Assembly: GCF_002006345.1 (NCBI RefSeq)
Contig: NZ_LZZM01000043.1
Location: 39,864 to 103,863 of the forward strand
Direction: 5' to 3'
DNA length: 64,000 nucleotides
Source of the DNA: Clostridium puniceum
GTDB taxonomy: Bacteria; Bacillota; Clostridia; Clostridiales; Clostridiaceae
Positions 56,266 to 64,000 of this stretch are shown here, in pieces; the stretch's first letter is position 1, and each line of letters starts with the position of its first letter. The position numbers were made by a program, and so were the translations under genes. Below the pieces are notes generated by a model. It was not told where the DNA came from. It made no database searches and saw nothing but the letters and a program-made list of their open reading frames with translations.

Positions 56266-57822
56266 CTATTCCATTCCAAGTAAATCTCTTACTTGAGTTT
56301 TATAAACATCAGCTTTTGCTCCATAGATGACCTGAACACCATCTTTAACCTTAACAACTCCATTAGCACCAAGTTTCTTCCATGTATTATCATCTTTAAC
56401 CATAGACATATCGTTAATAGAAACTCTTAATCTTGTAAAGCAGGCATCTACACTTTTAATATTATTTTTTCCACCAAGTGCATCGATTATATCATTAATT
56501 ATTGTATTACTTGATGAAACTATTGAACTTTCTTCTGAATCTTCTTCACGCTCTCTTCCTGGAGTCTTTAAATCCCATTTTTTAATTGCAAACTTAAAGC
56601 TGAAATAGTATAAGCTAAAATATATCACTCCTATTATAGGAACAAATATCCAGTGAGAACCTTTATCTGATTGCATAATTCCATTAAATATAAAGCTTAA
56701 GAAAGGCCCACCAAAAGCTGCACTGCCAGGTATGTTAATTTGTAACAAATAAGTTACAAAATAAGCAATTCCTGCAAATATAGCATGAATTCCATATAAT
56801 ACTGGTGCTGCAAATAAAAATGCAAATTCAATTGGTTCTGTAATTCCAGAAAAGAAGGCCGGAATTACTGCTGCAAGAAAAAATCCCCCTATAACTTTTT
56901 TTCTTTCAGGCTTTGCACACTTATACATAGCCAAAGCTGCCCCTGGTAATCCAAACATAGATTCTATAACTTTACCATTCATAGCAAATCTAGTGACATC
57001 AATATTAAACATTTCTCCTGGAGTAGCTAACTGAGCCTGATAAATATTAACAGCACCTTCAACTACTTTTCCACCTATCTCTATACTACCACCAAGACTT
57101 GTAAAGAAAAATGGAAGATATACAAAATGATGAAGTCCAAATGGAAGCAGAGCTCGCTCAGCTAGACCGTATATCATAGAGCCAAAAGCACCAGAATTTT
57201 TAATTACCATACTTAATTCGATTAATAAACCTTGAATAAAAGGCCATACTACAGACAATATTAATCCTAAAATTAATGATCCAATAATAGAAACCATTGG
57301 GACAAATTTTGTACCACTAAATATTGATAAAACAGGCGGTAAAGATATATTATAATATTTATTATGTAGATAAACGATTAAAAATCCTACTATTATTCCA
57401 CCAAAAACTCCTGTATCAACTGTTGGAACTCCTAATATATTTGATTGTCCTACAAGCAGTTTATCTGGGTTTATTTTGCCAAGATTAATAAGTAAGGCAC
57501 TCATTGTTACATTCATAACCATATATCCTAAAAAAGCAGATAATGCTGCAATACCTTTCTCTTTTTTTGCATAACCTATAGTTATGGATATTGCAAAGAT
57601 TGCCGGCAAATTATTAAATACAATTGATCCTGATGATTTAAGTAAACTAAAAAACAACTTGAAAAATTGCATTTGCAAAAAAGGCATCGTTTTCATTACA
57701 GATGGACTTAAAAACGCAGACCCAATCCCCATTAATATACCAGCAATTGGCAATATAAGTATTGGGGTCATTAATACTTTTCCCAATTGTTGAAATTTAG
57801 AAAAATAGCTGTTACTTGTCAT
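56266..57822 (-). CDS. PTS EIICB (glucose/maltose type), second copy
   Basis: This permease has 518 residues, as has the first copy, with a C-terminal EIIB domain whose Cys is in DACFTRLRVSI. EIIC ends FKFAIKKWDLKTPGRE. The sequence opens MTSNSYFSKFQQLGKVLMTP and carries GHPL-type FSGITEPIEFAFLFAAP. Compared with the first copy it looks closer to glucose/maltose carriers (MalX-like) than to aryl-glucoside ones, suggesting different substrates. Located 90 bases after the GH4 gene with AGGAGG. Confidence 0.9.
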   Translation of the reverse strand: MTSNSYFSKFQQLGKVLMTPILILPIAGILMGIGSAFLSPSVMKTMPFLQMQFFKLFFSLLKSSGSIVFNNLPAIFAISITIGYAKKEKGIAALSAFLGYMVMNVTMSALLINLGKINPDKLLVGQSNILGVPTVDTGVFGGIIVGFLIVYLHNKYYNISLPPVLSIFSGTKFVPMVSIIGSLILGLILSVVWPFIQGLLIELSMVIKNSGAFGSMIYGLAERALLPFGLHHFVYLPFFFTSLGGSIEIGGKVVEGAVNIYQAQLATPGEMFNIDVTRFAMNGKVIESMFGLPGAALAMYKCAKPERKKVIGGFFLAAVIPAFFSGITEPIEFAFLFAAPVLYGIHAIFAGIAYFVTYLLQINIPGSAAFGGPFLSFIFNGIMQSDKGSHWIFVPIIGVIYFSLYYFSFKFAIKKWDLKTPGREREEDSEESSIVSSSNTIINDIIDALGGKNNIKSVDACFTRLRVSINDMSMVKDDNTWKKLGANGVVKVKDGVQVIYGAKADVYKTQVRDLLGME

Positions 57823-57912
57823 TTATTCTTCCTCCTAATATAATAATTATTTCATATTTTATTAGAATATTGGTATCGTTTTTTTATATACCAATATTCT
57901 ATTTAAAGTTTA

Positions 57913-59235
57913 TTATTTAAATTCAGGCCAAAACTCCTTATTGGCTTCTATTAATTTGTCTAGTACCTCTCTTGCCTTTTTAGCAGATACAATAGTTCTG
58001 TTTAAAGTTAATGCCTGTAATGCTTTTTCATATGAACCTTCAAAATAAGCATCTACTGTTAATTTTTCATAAGCTGATTGTGATTCAATTAGACCTTTAT
58101 AAAATGTAGGAATTTTACCTACTGCAAGAGGCCTTGGTCCATTTGCTGTCATTACCGAAGCAACTTCAACCATTACATCATCATCTAAATTTGAAATTAT
58201 TCCATTATTTTTTACAATTACTATATATATTTTTTTAAGATTATAAGCAATAGATTCAGCAACTTCTATCATGAATTCACTGTGTGCATCATTATGAACC
58301 ATAACAGAACCTTCTACAGTACCAGCTTTAGCGACTCTTCTACATTCTTCAAAAACTCTCTTTTCTCTTCCCTCCATGACTTCATTTGCTCTTGTATAAT
58401 CTGGATTTAAATGACTAACTTTATAATCAGGATAATAATAATATTGTAAATAAGTATTTGGAAGATATTCTGGGAAATCATTAACCATATCCTGCACCAT
58501 TGCATAAGTATCTAGCCATGATTTATCTCTTTGCTCTGCGTCCACTGGAATAAATCCCTTCTCTTTTATTACTTTTCTAAGTTCTGGCACCAAATCATTT
58601 CCATTTTCATCATATAAATTAGTAAACCATCCAAAATGATTTAATCCAAAATAAACTGGTTCAAAGTTTTTTGAATCTTTTCCTAAAACTCTGCCATAAG
58701 AACGTAATAAATTAACTGGTTGATCGCATATATTTAAAACTCTCTTATCTTCAGGAAATTCTCTTCTTAATGCCTCTGCTACTATAGCAGCTGGATTTGT
58801 ATAATTTAATATCCAAGCATCTTTAGAATACTTTCTTATATCTCTTATTGTTTTAATCATGTCTCTTATGGACCTAAGACCATAGGCAAAACCTCCAGCG
58901 CCACAAGTTTCTTGCCCTATTACGCCTAAGCTTAAAGGAATTTTTTCATCCTTTTCTCTCATCTTATAACCACCAGTTCTCATTTGCATAATTACAAAGT
59001 CAACATCTATATAAGCTTCTTCAACCTTTGTAGTGTATCTAAAATCCAATTCAGGGTATTTTTCATTAAACAATACTTTTGCATAATTCCCAATTGTTTC
59101 TTGACGTTCTTTATCTATATCAAATAAAACCAATCTATTTATAGGAAATCTGTCCTTTAATTTGCATAAGCTTGTGAGAAGTCCAGGAGTCCATGTACTA
59201 CCTCCACCAACTAATGATACATTGAATTTTTTCAT
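57913..59235 (-). CDS. GH4 6-phospho-alpha-glucosidase, second copy
   Basis: A 440-residue GH4 enzyme with the NAD motif LVGGGSTWTPGLL, Cys in NICDQPVN and His in GLNHFGWF. The same GQETCGAGGFAYGLRS as the first copy is present. It is first in the minus-strand operon GH4-EIICB-EIIA and therefore reversed in order relative to the first locus, where EIICB comes first. AGGGGATG precedes the ATG. The regulator at 59549 is divergent from it. Confidence 0.92.
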   Translation of the reverse strand: MKKFNVSLVGGGSTWTPGLLTSLCKLKDRFPINRLVLFDIDKERQETIGNYAKVLFNEKYPELDFRYTTKVEEAYIDVDFVIMQMRTGGYKMREKDEKIPLSLGVIGQETCGAGGFAYGLRSIRDMIKTIRDIRKYSKDAWILNYTNPAAIVAEALRREFPEDKRVLNICDQPVNLLRSYGRVLGKDSKNFEPVYFGLNHFGWFTNLYDENGNDLVPELRKVIKEKGFIPVDAEQRDKSWLDTYAMVQDMVNDFPEYLPNTYLQYYYYPDYKVSHLNPDYTRANEVMEGREKRVFEECRRVAKAGTVEGSVMVHNDAHSEFMIEVAESIAYNLKKIYIVIVKNNGIISNLDDDVMVEVASVMTANGPRPLAVGKIPTFYKGLIESQSAYEKLTVDAYFEGSYEKALQALTLNRTIVSAKKAREVLDKLIEANKEFWPEFK

Positions 59236-59414
59236 CTAAAACATCCCCTTATATATCTAGCGTACAAGGTATTATTAATCCCTTGTCATAGAAATTTTAA
59301 TAATCTTTCATGTGGTACCATTCATGATACTTTTAGTATAATGTGATATTATCAATAAGAGAAGGGTTTAAACAGCTTTAGAAATTTTTTTTACATATAG
59401 TATAATTTACACTT

Positions 59415-59430
59415 ATGAAAATATTTTCAT
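59415..59430 (+). promoter_or_regulatory. Candidate RpiR operator between GH4 and regulator
   Basis: ATGAAAATATTTTCAT is a perfect 16-base palindrome between the two divergent genes, with TATAAT at 59440. The segment CATGTGGTACCATTCATG nearby is another partial symmetry. RpiR regulators bind such AT-rich palindromes; binding is inferred. The rest of 59236-59548 shows no gene. Confidence 0.4.
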
Positions 59431-59548
59431 TTGTATGTTATAATAATTAATAAGACACAAAAACATATTTCTTTTACTAGAATGGTGCAAAATTTTACGA
59501 GATTTCCACTTTTCTGCTCTTTGTTATATTCTTTTAAGGAGGTACTCT

Positions 59549-60292
59549 ATGACAATATTTGATACTATTGAAAAAAACAGAAAATTTCTAAATAAAAATG
59601 AAAATTATTTACTTAAATATATATTGGAAAACATTGAAAAAGTATCAAACATGAGAATTCAAGATCTTTCTAAAGAAACCTTTACTTCCACTGCAACCAT
59701 AGTGAGGTTCTGTAATAAATTATCTTACTCAGGATACTCAGAATTTAAAGCAAACTTGAGAAATTCTATAGATAGAGAAAATAATCATAAAAAAATATCA
59801 GATAATATGTTTTTATTTGATGATATTGCTAAAACTAAAGATTTAATCAATGATTCTCTGATTGATGAAGTAATAAGTATAATCCACGATGCTGAAAAAA
59901 TAGATTTTTACGGCGAAGGTTCCTCTAAAGATGTATGTATAGATATCTCAAGAAAATTTCATCTTGTAGAAAAAAACTGCAGATATTTTAACGACTCCAG
60001 CATAATGTATTCTACAGCAAGCGATCTTGATAGCAAAACTCTAATTATTGCCATATCCATGTCCGGAGAAACCTCCCAAGTAATCAAGGCAGTAAATATA
60101 GCAAAAACACGAGGCTGTAGAATCATATGCGTTACTAGTGTAGGTTATAATACCTTAGCCAACTTATCTGATAAATGCCTTTTCATATTCTCAAGTGAAT
60201 ATGAAATAAATAATATTAAATTCAAATCGAGAGTAACAGCTAATGCCATAATGGAATATGTGTTCTTCAGATATTTAGACAAATATTTGTAA
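59549..60292 (+). CDS. MurR/RpiR-family regulator of the second PTS/GH4 operon
   Basis: This 247-residue protein has the N-terminal domain IQDLSKETFTSTATIVRFCNKLSYSGYSE (helix-turn-helix) and a SIS domain with YGEGSSKDVCIDISRKF and IAISMSGETSQVIKAVN. It is divergent from the GH4 gene. AAGGAGG lies before the ATG. The helix-turn-helix core is closely similar to the first regulator (SYSGYSE versus GYSGYSE), supporting duplication of the locus. Confidence 0.86.
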   Translation: MTIFDTIEKNRKFLNKNENYLLKYILENIEKVSNMRIQDLSKETFTSTATIVRFCNKLSYSGYSEFKANLRNSIDRENNHKKISDNMFLFDDIAKTKDLINDSLIDEVISIIHDAEKIDFYGEGSSKDVCIDISRKFHLVEKNCRYFNDSSIMYSTASDLDSKTLIIAISMSGETSQVIKAVNIAKTRGCRIICVTSVGYNTLANLSDKCLFIFSSEYEINNIKFKSRVTANAIMEYVFFRYLDKYL

Positions 60293-60583
60293 TAAAATCA
60301 TATACATTTATAGCTGTATTATTCGCCATAGATTAATCAGCATACAAAGCTACTATAGTTATCGACAATATTTTCAATAACTTTCTAAATATAAAGAATG
60401 CCTAATAGAGTTGCCCCTATACACGCTTTCCAGGCGCAAATTAAAAAATTACTGGCTAAAAATGTAGTATTTCTCAGCCTTCACACGATTTTTATTTTCA
60501 AATATCTCCACGATGTTATTGTCTATAATGTCAACATTTTGAAGTAAATAATATAAATTCTATTGTATTTATAGACAGAAATA

Positions 60584-60629
60584 AAGCTAGGACATTAAAT
60601 TAGGTCTTGATAATTTAATTTCCTAGCTT
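60584..60629 (-). terminator. Terminator of the lipoprotein gene
   Basis: AAGCTAGGA pairs with TCCTAGCTT, with an inner ATTAAATTA/TAATTTAAT stem. It lies just after the lipoprotein stop. In 60293-60583 I see no supported gene. Confidence 0.6.
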
Positions 60630-60637
60630 CATGTTTA

Positions 60638-61054
60638 TTATTTAACTCTTTCCCAAGTTTGAACTGAACCAGATTCACTATTACTTGCAACATCAGTTGC
60701 TTTCAATGTATCTTTGCTATTTTCATCAAATTTCATATTCATATCATACCATTTTGTTTCACCTGTTATAGTTTTTGCCAAATCCTTGTATTCCCATGTA
60801 TCTTTACTTAGTTCTTTTACTTCTTTCCATTTCACATCATTTGCATTATAACCTACTTTTTTCATATTATCAGTTAATTCTGCAATCGTGGCTTGATATC
60901 CTTCATTTGTTTTTACAACATTAATAATCATTCCATTTAATGCCCCACTATCAGTTCTTTTCCATTTCCCTTCTAAGCCTTTTGTAGCACTTCCGCAACC
61001 CACTAATACAAATACCATTAGACTACATAATAACATACTTATTAATTTTTTCAT
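60638..61054 (-). CDS. Small secreted lipoprotein of unknown function
   Basis: The 138-residue precursor has a lipoprotein signal (MKKLISMLLCSLMVFVLVGCGS). The mature part contains a GKWKRTDS start and the C-terminal VQTWERVK, which resembles a small lipocalin-like or beta-barrel fold, but I recognise no named family. GGGGG precedes the ATG. It is alone between terminators. Confidence 0.7.
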   Translation of the reverse strand: MKKLISMLLCSLMVFVLVGCGSATKGLEGKWKRTDSGALNGMIINVVKTNEGYQATIAELTDNMKKVGYNANDVKWKEVKELSKDTWEYKDLAKTITGETKWYDMNMKFDENSKDTLKATDVASNSESGSVQTWERVK

Positions 61055-61405
61055 TTTATCATTTCCCCCTTAAATTTTATAATTTAATTGTATATTATTT
61101 GGTACTTTTGTCAAATACATTACTAAAAATCCACTTATAGTAAAAAATAAGCAGTAGTTGAATTACTGCTTGTATACTTGCATATATTTATAAAATATCG
61201 GTATTCAGTCGGTTATTTTATAAGTAATATGATTATAAAAAACTCTTATCTTACTTTATATTTTATTTAAATTATTGTTTATTTTATTTAAATATTTGAT
61301 ATAATATAAATAAGTTATTGCATATAGTCAATAAAATTAATACACTTTGACTGTATTTTATATATTTAATGTTTACAGTATTAATTATTAACATTAAATA
61401 GAAAA

Positions 61406-61430
61406 GCTTAGTAACTACGAATTACTAAGC
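61406..61430 (-). terminator. Terminator of the small membrane protein gene
   Basis: GCTTAGTAA pairs with TTACTAAGC with a seven-base loop. On the minus strand it is followed by TTTTCTATTT. The rest of 61055-61405 shows nothing. Confidence 0.65.
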
Positions 61431-61497
61431 CAATCCTAGAACGTTTTTAGTTTTAGGGCTATTAGATTAGAGAATATTTTTTACAGATTATGAACGC

Positions 61498-61668
61498 TTA
61501 ATCTTGGTCTGATGGGGCGTTCTTTTCTGTTGTCTTAAAATTTATTTTAAAACCTTTTATGTTAATTTCTAAGTTAAATTCACAACTCTTCGAATTGTTT
61601 CTTAAAGCTCTATTAATCAATATCACTAATAATACTAATATTGATATTATTAACATTCCAATTATCAC
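61498..61668 (-). CDS. Small single-helix membrane protein, toxin-like (56 aa)
   Basis: A GTG start with GGGGGTGG nine bases upstream opens MIIGMLIISILVLLVILIN, one membrane helix, followed by a charged tail (RALRNNSKSCEFNLEINIKG, then FKINFKTTEKNAPSDQD). This design, a short membrane helix plus a basic/acidic tail, is that of type I toxins and phage-borne small proteins of clostridia. A 22-codon frame (MGTVVVRFPPWAIRNN) overlaps the leader on the same strand. No antisense RNA promoter was clearly identified. Role is inferred. Confidence 0.5.
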   Translation of the reverse strand: MIIGMLIISILVLLVILINRALRNNSKSCEFNLEINIKGFKINFKTTEKNAPSDQD

Positions 61669-61809
61669 AATCTAATACCACCCCCTTAGACCATTATTTC
61701 TAATAGCCCAAGGCGGAAAACGTACAACCACCGTACCCATCTTTACGGAACTTTAGTTGTATTATATCATTATTGGATTGTGATTTAAATAATTATTTAT
61801 GTTTTGCAT

Positions 61810-61837
61810 AATAAAAGAACCCTATTACTAGAGTTCT
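61810..61837 (-). terminator. Terminator of the DUF2971 gene
   Basis: On the minus strand AGAAC and GTTCT enclose an inner CTA/TAG pair, followed by TTTTATT. Confidence 0.5.
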
Positions 61838-61842
61838 AAATT

Positions 61843-62670
61843 TTATGGCTTTTTATATAATTCAGATTTCATAAATTTAGTTCCATTTTTATTTAGTTTT
61901 CTATTCTCACAATATTTTAAAAATGTTTTCTCAAAATATTCTGGTGTTCGTGGATCTAATACAACTTCTTCTATCATTTTATCGGGCAAATCATAACGAA
62001 TAGCCTTAGGAAAATCAAAATCTAACATAGCTTTTAATGCTTCATCTGTTGAACTCCAATCTTTCATAAATTCTTTGGTTTTAAAAATATTGTATCTCAT
62101 AGCAATTCTATACTCTTCTTCATGTTTGAAAGCTTTTCTCTTATGAAATAAAAAAGGTACCTTCGTATTGCCTGCGTCATCATTTTCTTTTTTAAGGTAT
62201 AATTCATAATCAATTGGTTTATCATATTCAACTTCTCTGTCTTCTAGATCGTAGAAAACCTCACTAGAACTTTTAAGCAATTCAACTTGTTTAAATATAT
62301 TTTTTCTACTAACTTTTATCCTTACACCTGTCATTTGTGTACTATAAATTCTCCACATTGCATCAGATTCATCAGGAGTTTTCGTCCAAGACTGAGCAAA
62401 TGATAATTTTTTCATAATTTCAGTCATTTGTTGTAATTTTAAAGGTAACTTGGGCAACCCTTTTTCTTCAGTATCCTTAATATTAAAAGTCTCCTTCATA
62501 GTCTTATCAAAAGAATATCTATGCAACGCTTCTAAGTCATAGCGCTCATAACAATCTTCCCAAATAGTAATATTCGTAAGATATGATTTTCCTGTTTCAA
62601 TTAACGATACAAATTGTTCAAATGTTATGTATTTATATAAATATTCTGGTTTATTTTTTTTATTATGGAA
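61843..62670 (-). pseudogene. DUF2971-family protein, start codon lost
   Basis: From 62526 a TTG start would give 227 residues, but the frame is open upstream to a TAA at 62671-62673 and encodes the typical N-terminus (KPEYLYKYITFEQFVSLI, then LTNITIWEDCYERYDLEAL). There is no ATG or GTG in that part. The break coincides with the terminal inverted repeat of the element at 62661. The C-terminal two thirds (HKRKAFKHEEEYRIAMRY) match DUF2971. The gene was therefore probably cut off from its start and promoter. The function of the family is unknown. Confidence 0.55.
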
Positions 62671-62792
62671 TTAATTTATTTGGGATTAATTCTAATTACT
62701 TTAGTCATTGTATCAAAGTAATTAGAATTGGGATAAGAAATTATCCCTCACCGTAATCAAAAAAATAAATTAATAAAATAAAATCCATAATA
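62661..62792. repeat. 132-bp inverted-repeat element (MITE-like)
   Basis: Ends are TATTATGGA and its complement TCCATAATA. Inside lie a perfect 14-base inverted repeat ATTCTAATTACTTT (62689-62702 and 62715-62728) and GGGATAA-GAAA-TTATCCC (62730-62747). No ORF is present. The left end falls at the 5' end of the DUF2971 frame. A non-autonomous transposable element is the simplest reading; a clear target duplication was not seen. Confidence 0.45.
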
Positions 62793-62805
62793 GTCTGAAA
62801 TAGAA

Positions 62806-62847
62806 AAGGCACTAACTTAGTATATTATAAATCTAAGTTAGTGCCTT
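62806..62847. terminator. Strong terminator hairpin
   Basis: AAGGCACTAACTTAG pairs perfectly with CTAAGTTAGTGCCTT around a 12-base loop. It probably ends the transcript of the 77-residue protein gene upstream (minus strand). Confidence 0.7.
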
Positions 62848-62980
62848 AAGTTTGTATTGCAATACCATTTCATTATTCAATCGTCATAATAAAAACACCT
62901 ATATTTCTATAGATGTTATAAATCAACCTCATTATATAGTTTTAAAAACCATTTCACATAGTTTTATTTCTAATATATCA

Positions 62981-63214
62981 TCACTGTATACTTTCCACAT
63001 AATTTTTAAATAACTCTTGCAGCTGCTCCATAGAATAATATTTCTTTGGATCGTCTGCACTTCTAAAAATATAACCTCGCTTTTCATAAAATAATTGGAT
63101 TGTTTCAAGCCTTAATTTATCAAATATAGGACTTTTCATTTTCCTTTTATTATTTGCATGACACGCAACTACACCTAGTTCTTCAAAGGTTACTCTAATA
63201 TCCTCTTTAACCAT
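62981..63214 (-). CDS. Hypothetical protein, 77 aa
   Basis: The protein begins MVKEDIRVTFEELGVVACHA and contains the charged helix QLQELFKNYVESIQ. AGGAGG lies nine bases before the ATG, so it is probably a real gene. It lies 77 bases after the tape-measure fragment on the same strand and may be part of the same prophage remnant. No family is recognised, and there is no signal peptide or membrane segment. Confidence 0.5.
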   Translation of the reverse strand: MVKEDIRVTFEELGVVACHANNKRKMKSPIFDKLRLETIQLFYEKRGYIFRSADDPKKYYSMEQLQELFKNYVESIQ

Positions 63215-63291
63215 TGTACTATCCTCCTATATATTAAATTTAAAAGAGCACTATTATATTAAATGCTACTCTTTTTACCTAGTCTATTGAT

Positions 63292-63812
63292 TTAAAAGCC
63301 TTTTCTGCCACTATTAAAGGCTAAATTACTGCTTACTACTGGTGTAATCATTTTACCAACTGTTGTCTTATCCATCTGTAATGTTACATTAAAGGCTTTT
63401 TCTAGAACATCCAGTTTATTACTCATACTATCCATTTTATTTAAAATTCTATCTAAATTACTTGCAGATCCTATTCCTCCACCTGAAACATTAAGTCCCA
63501 TATCATAAGAGCCTGCATTAACATTTGGCATTGCTGCGGCTGCCATTGCATTTGCTTGTCTAGATATATTTCCTATTGTATCTCCAATACCTAAGGCAAA
63601 CCCTTCTCCTGTATAGGCTCCAAGTTCCATCATCACTCTACTTGGTGAATGAATATCTAATAGCTTCTTTACTCCTTCTGGAATCTTACCTACAATCTCT
63701 TTTATTATGTCTGATATTCCACTAGCCATTGACTTTATACCATCAATCAATCCTTGTATAATATTTTTACCTATATCAATGAGACTATACCTTTGATTCT
63801 ATCCCCTGCCAT
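63292..63812 (-). pseudogene. Phage tail tape-measure protein, C-terminal fragment with frameshift
   Basis: The C-terminal 150 residues, with IPEGVKKLLDIHSPSRVMMELG and GEGFALGIGDTIGNIS, are a classic tape-measure signature. The frame starts within the sequence GKNIIQGLIDGIKS, and an in-frame continuation further upstream (GENMAGDRIKG) is one base out of register, so the gene is frameshifted. No other tail genes are present in the window, so this is a degraded prophage edge. Positions 63813-64000 hold nothing I could identify. Confidence 0.7.
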
Positions 63813-64000
63813 ATTTTCACCTTGTATAATGAACATGTAGTAAAAATTCATTATACTTTTCCTTTCTTAATAATTTTACTATACTTAACATAAGACGCTG
63901 TGGATTAGTTTTTTCACCTATAGCTAGACTATTTCAACTGAGGATATAACCACAGCTTTATGCTTATTTGTTAATTAGTTAGATAACGCATGACGTTTTA

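Noticed and set aside
60398..60547. 49-codon plus-strand frame starting MPNRVAPIHAFQ
   Set aside because: No ribosome site and no recognisable domain; it lies in the intergenic region behind the RpiR gene.
62689..62728. Simple transcription terminator
   Set aside because: The perfect inverted repeat lacks a T-run on either side and is nested within longer terminal inverted repeats, so an element is a better fit.
1..64000. CRISPR arrays, insertion sequences, rRNA operons
   Set aside because: I saw no regularly spaced repeats, no transposase or integrase coding sequence and no rRNA signature.

Overview
The window is very AT-rich and reads as a chromosomal segment of a spore-forming, saccharolytic clostridium, probably Clostridium sensu stricto near the solventogenic species. 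The signs are a BofA-family gene in the dnaX-ybaB-recR-DUF2508-bofA order, a large-form SRP RNA, strong AGGAGG ribosome sites, AT-rich codon use, two GH4 6-phospho-alpha-glucosidase/PTS loci and pyruvate carboxylase. The species call is inference.

Layout. 1-5 kb: an oppBCDF-oppA oligopeptide importer on the minus strand, oppA cut by the window edge, with a long leader holding a small ORF and a possible cre site. 5.3-9.5 kb: small ORFs, a secreted M13 metallopeptidase and a secreted CHAP amidase with cell-wall-binding repeats. 9.8-14.5 kb: the recombination/replication block (bofA, DUF2508, recR, ybaB, dnaX) and a DnaD-like replisome-organiser protein. 14.7-24.7 kb: a defence island with an OLD-type ATPase coupled to a TOPRIM/DUF4276-like protein, then a five-gene type I restriction operon (XRE regulator, hsdM, hsdS, hsdR, YgjP-like metallopeptidase). 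25-27.5 kb: thyA, dfrA and a fumarylacetoacetase-family enzyme. 27.7-28.1 kb: SRP RNA preceded by a degenerate class II tRNA.

28.4-40.7 kb is mixed housekeeping: GH43 arabinanase, rubrerythrin-like protein, CLC-family channel, DUF1461 membrane protein, CheX and CheY-CheX, AI-2E-family transporter, pyruvate carboxylase and MscL. 41-47 kb is a maltodextrin system: malE-malF-malG-GH13 with a divergent AraC regulator. 47.2-49.4 kb is a second GH43 arabinanase with a ricin-type lectin domain, and near 50 kb lies a likely structured non-coding RNA with its own promoter and terminator. 50.4-60.3 kb holds two paralogous alpha-glucoside PTS loci (RpiR regulator, EIICB, GH4, EIIA) in mirror-image order, their EIIA genes meeting end to end. 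60.6-64 kb is accessory: a lipoprotein, a toxin-like small membrane protein, a DUF2971 gene whose 5' end is replaced by an inverted-repeat element, and a degraded phage tape-measure fragment.

The main theme is polymer and sugar use: extracellular arabinanases, maltodextrin import by ABC transporter with cytosolic GH13 cleavage, and PTS import of alpha-glucosides cleaved by GH4 enzymes, with candidate CcpA (cre) and RpiR operators. The least explained items are the ATPase/TOPRIM pair, the 49.99-50.20 kb RNA, the two-copy intergenic repeat (16.7 and 46.0 kb) and the inverted-repeat element at 62.7 kb. No rRNA, intact tRNA, CRISPR array, transposase or integrase was seen.
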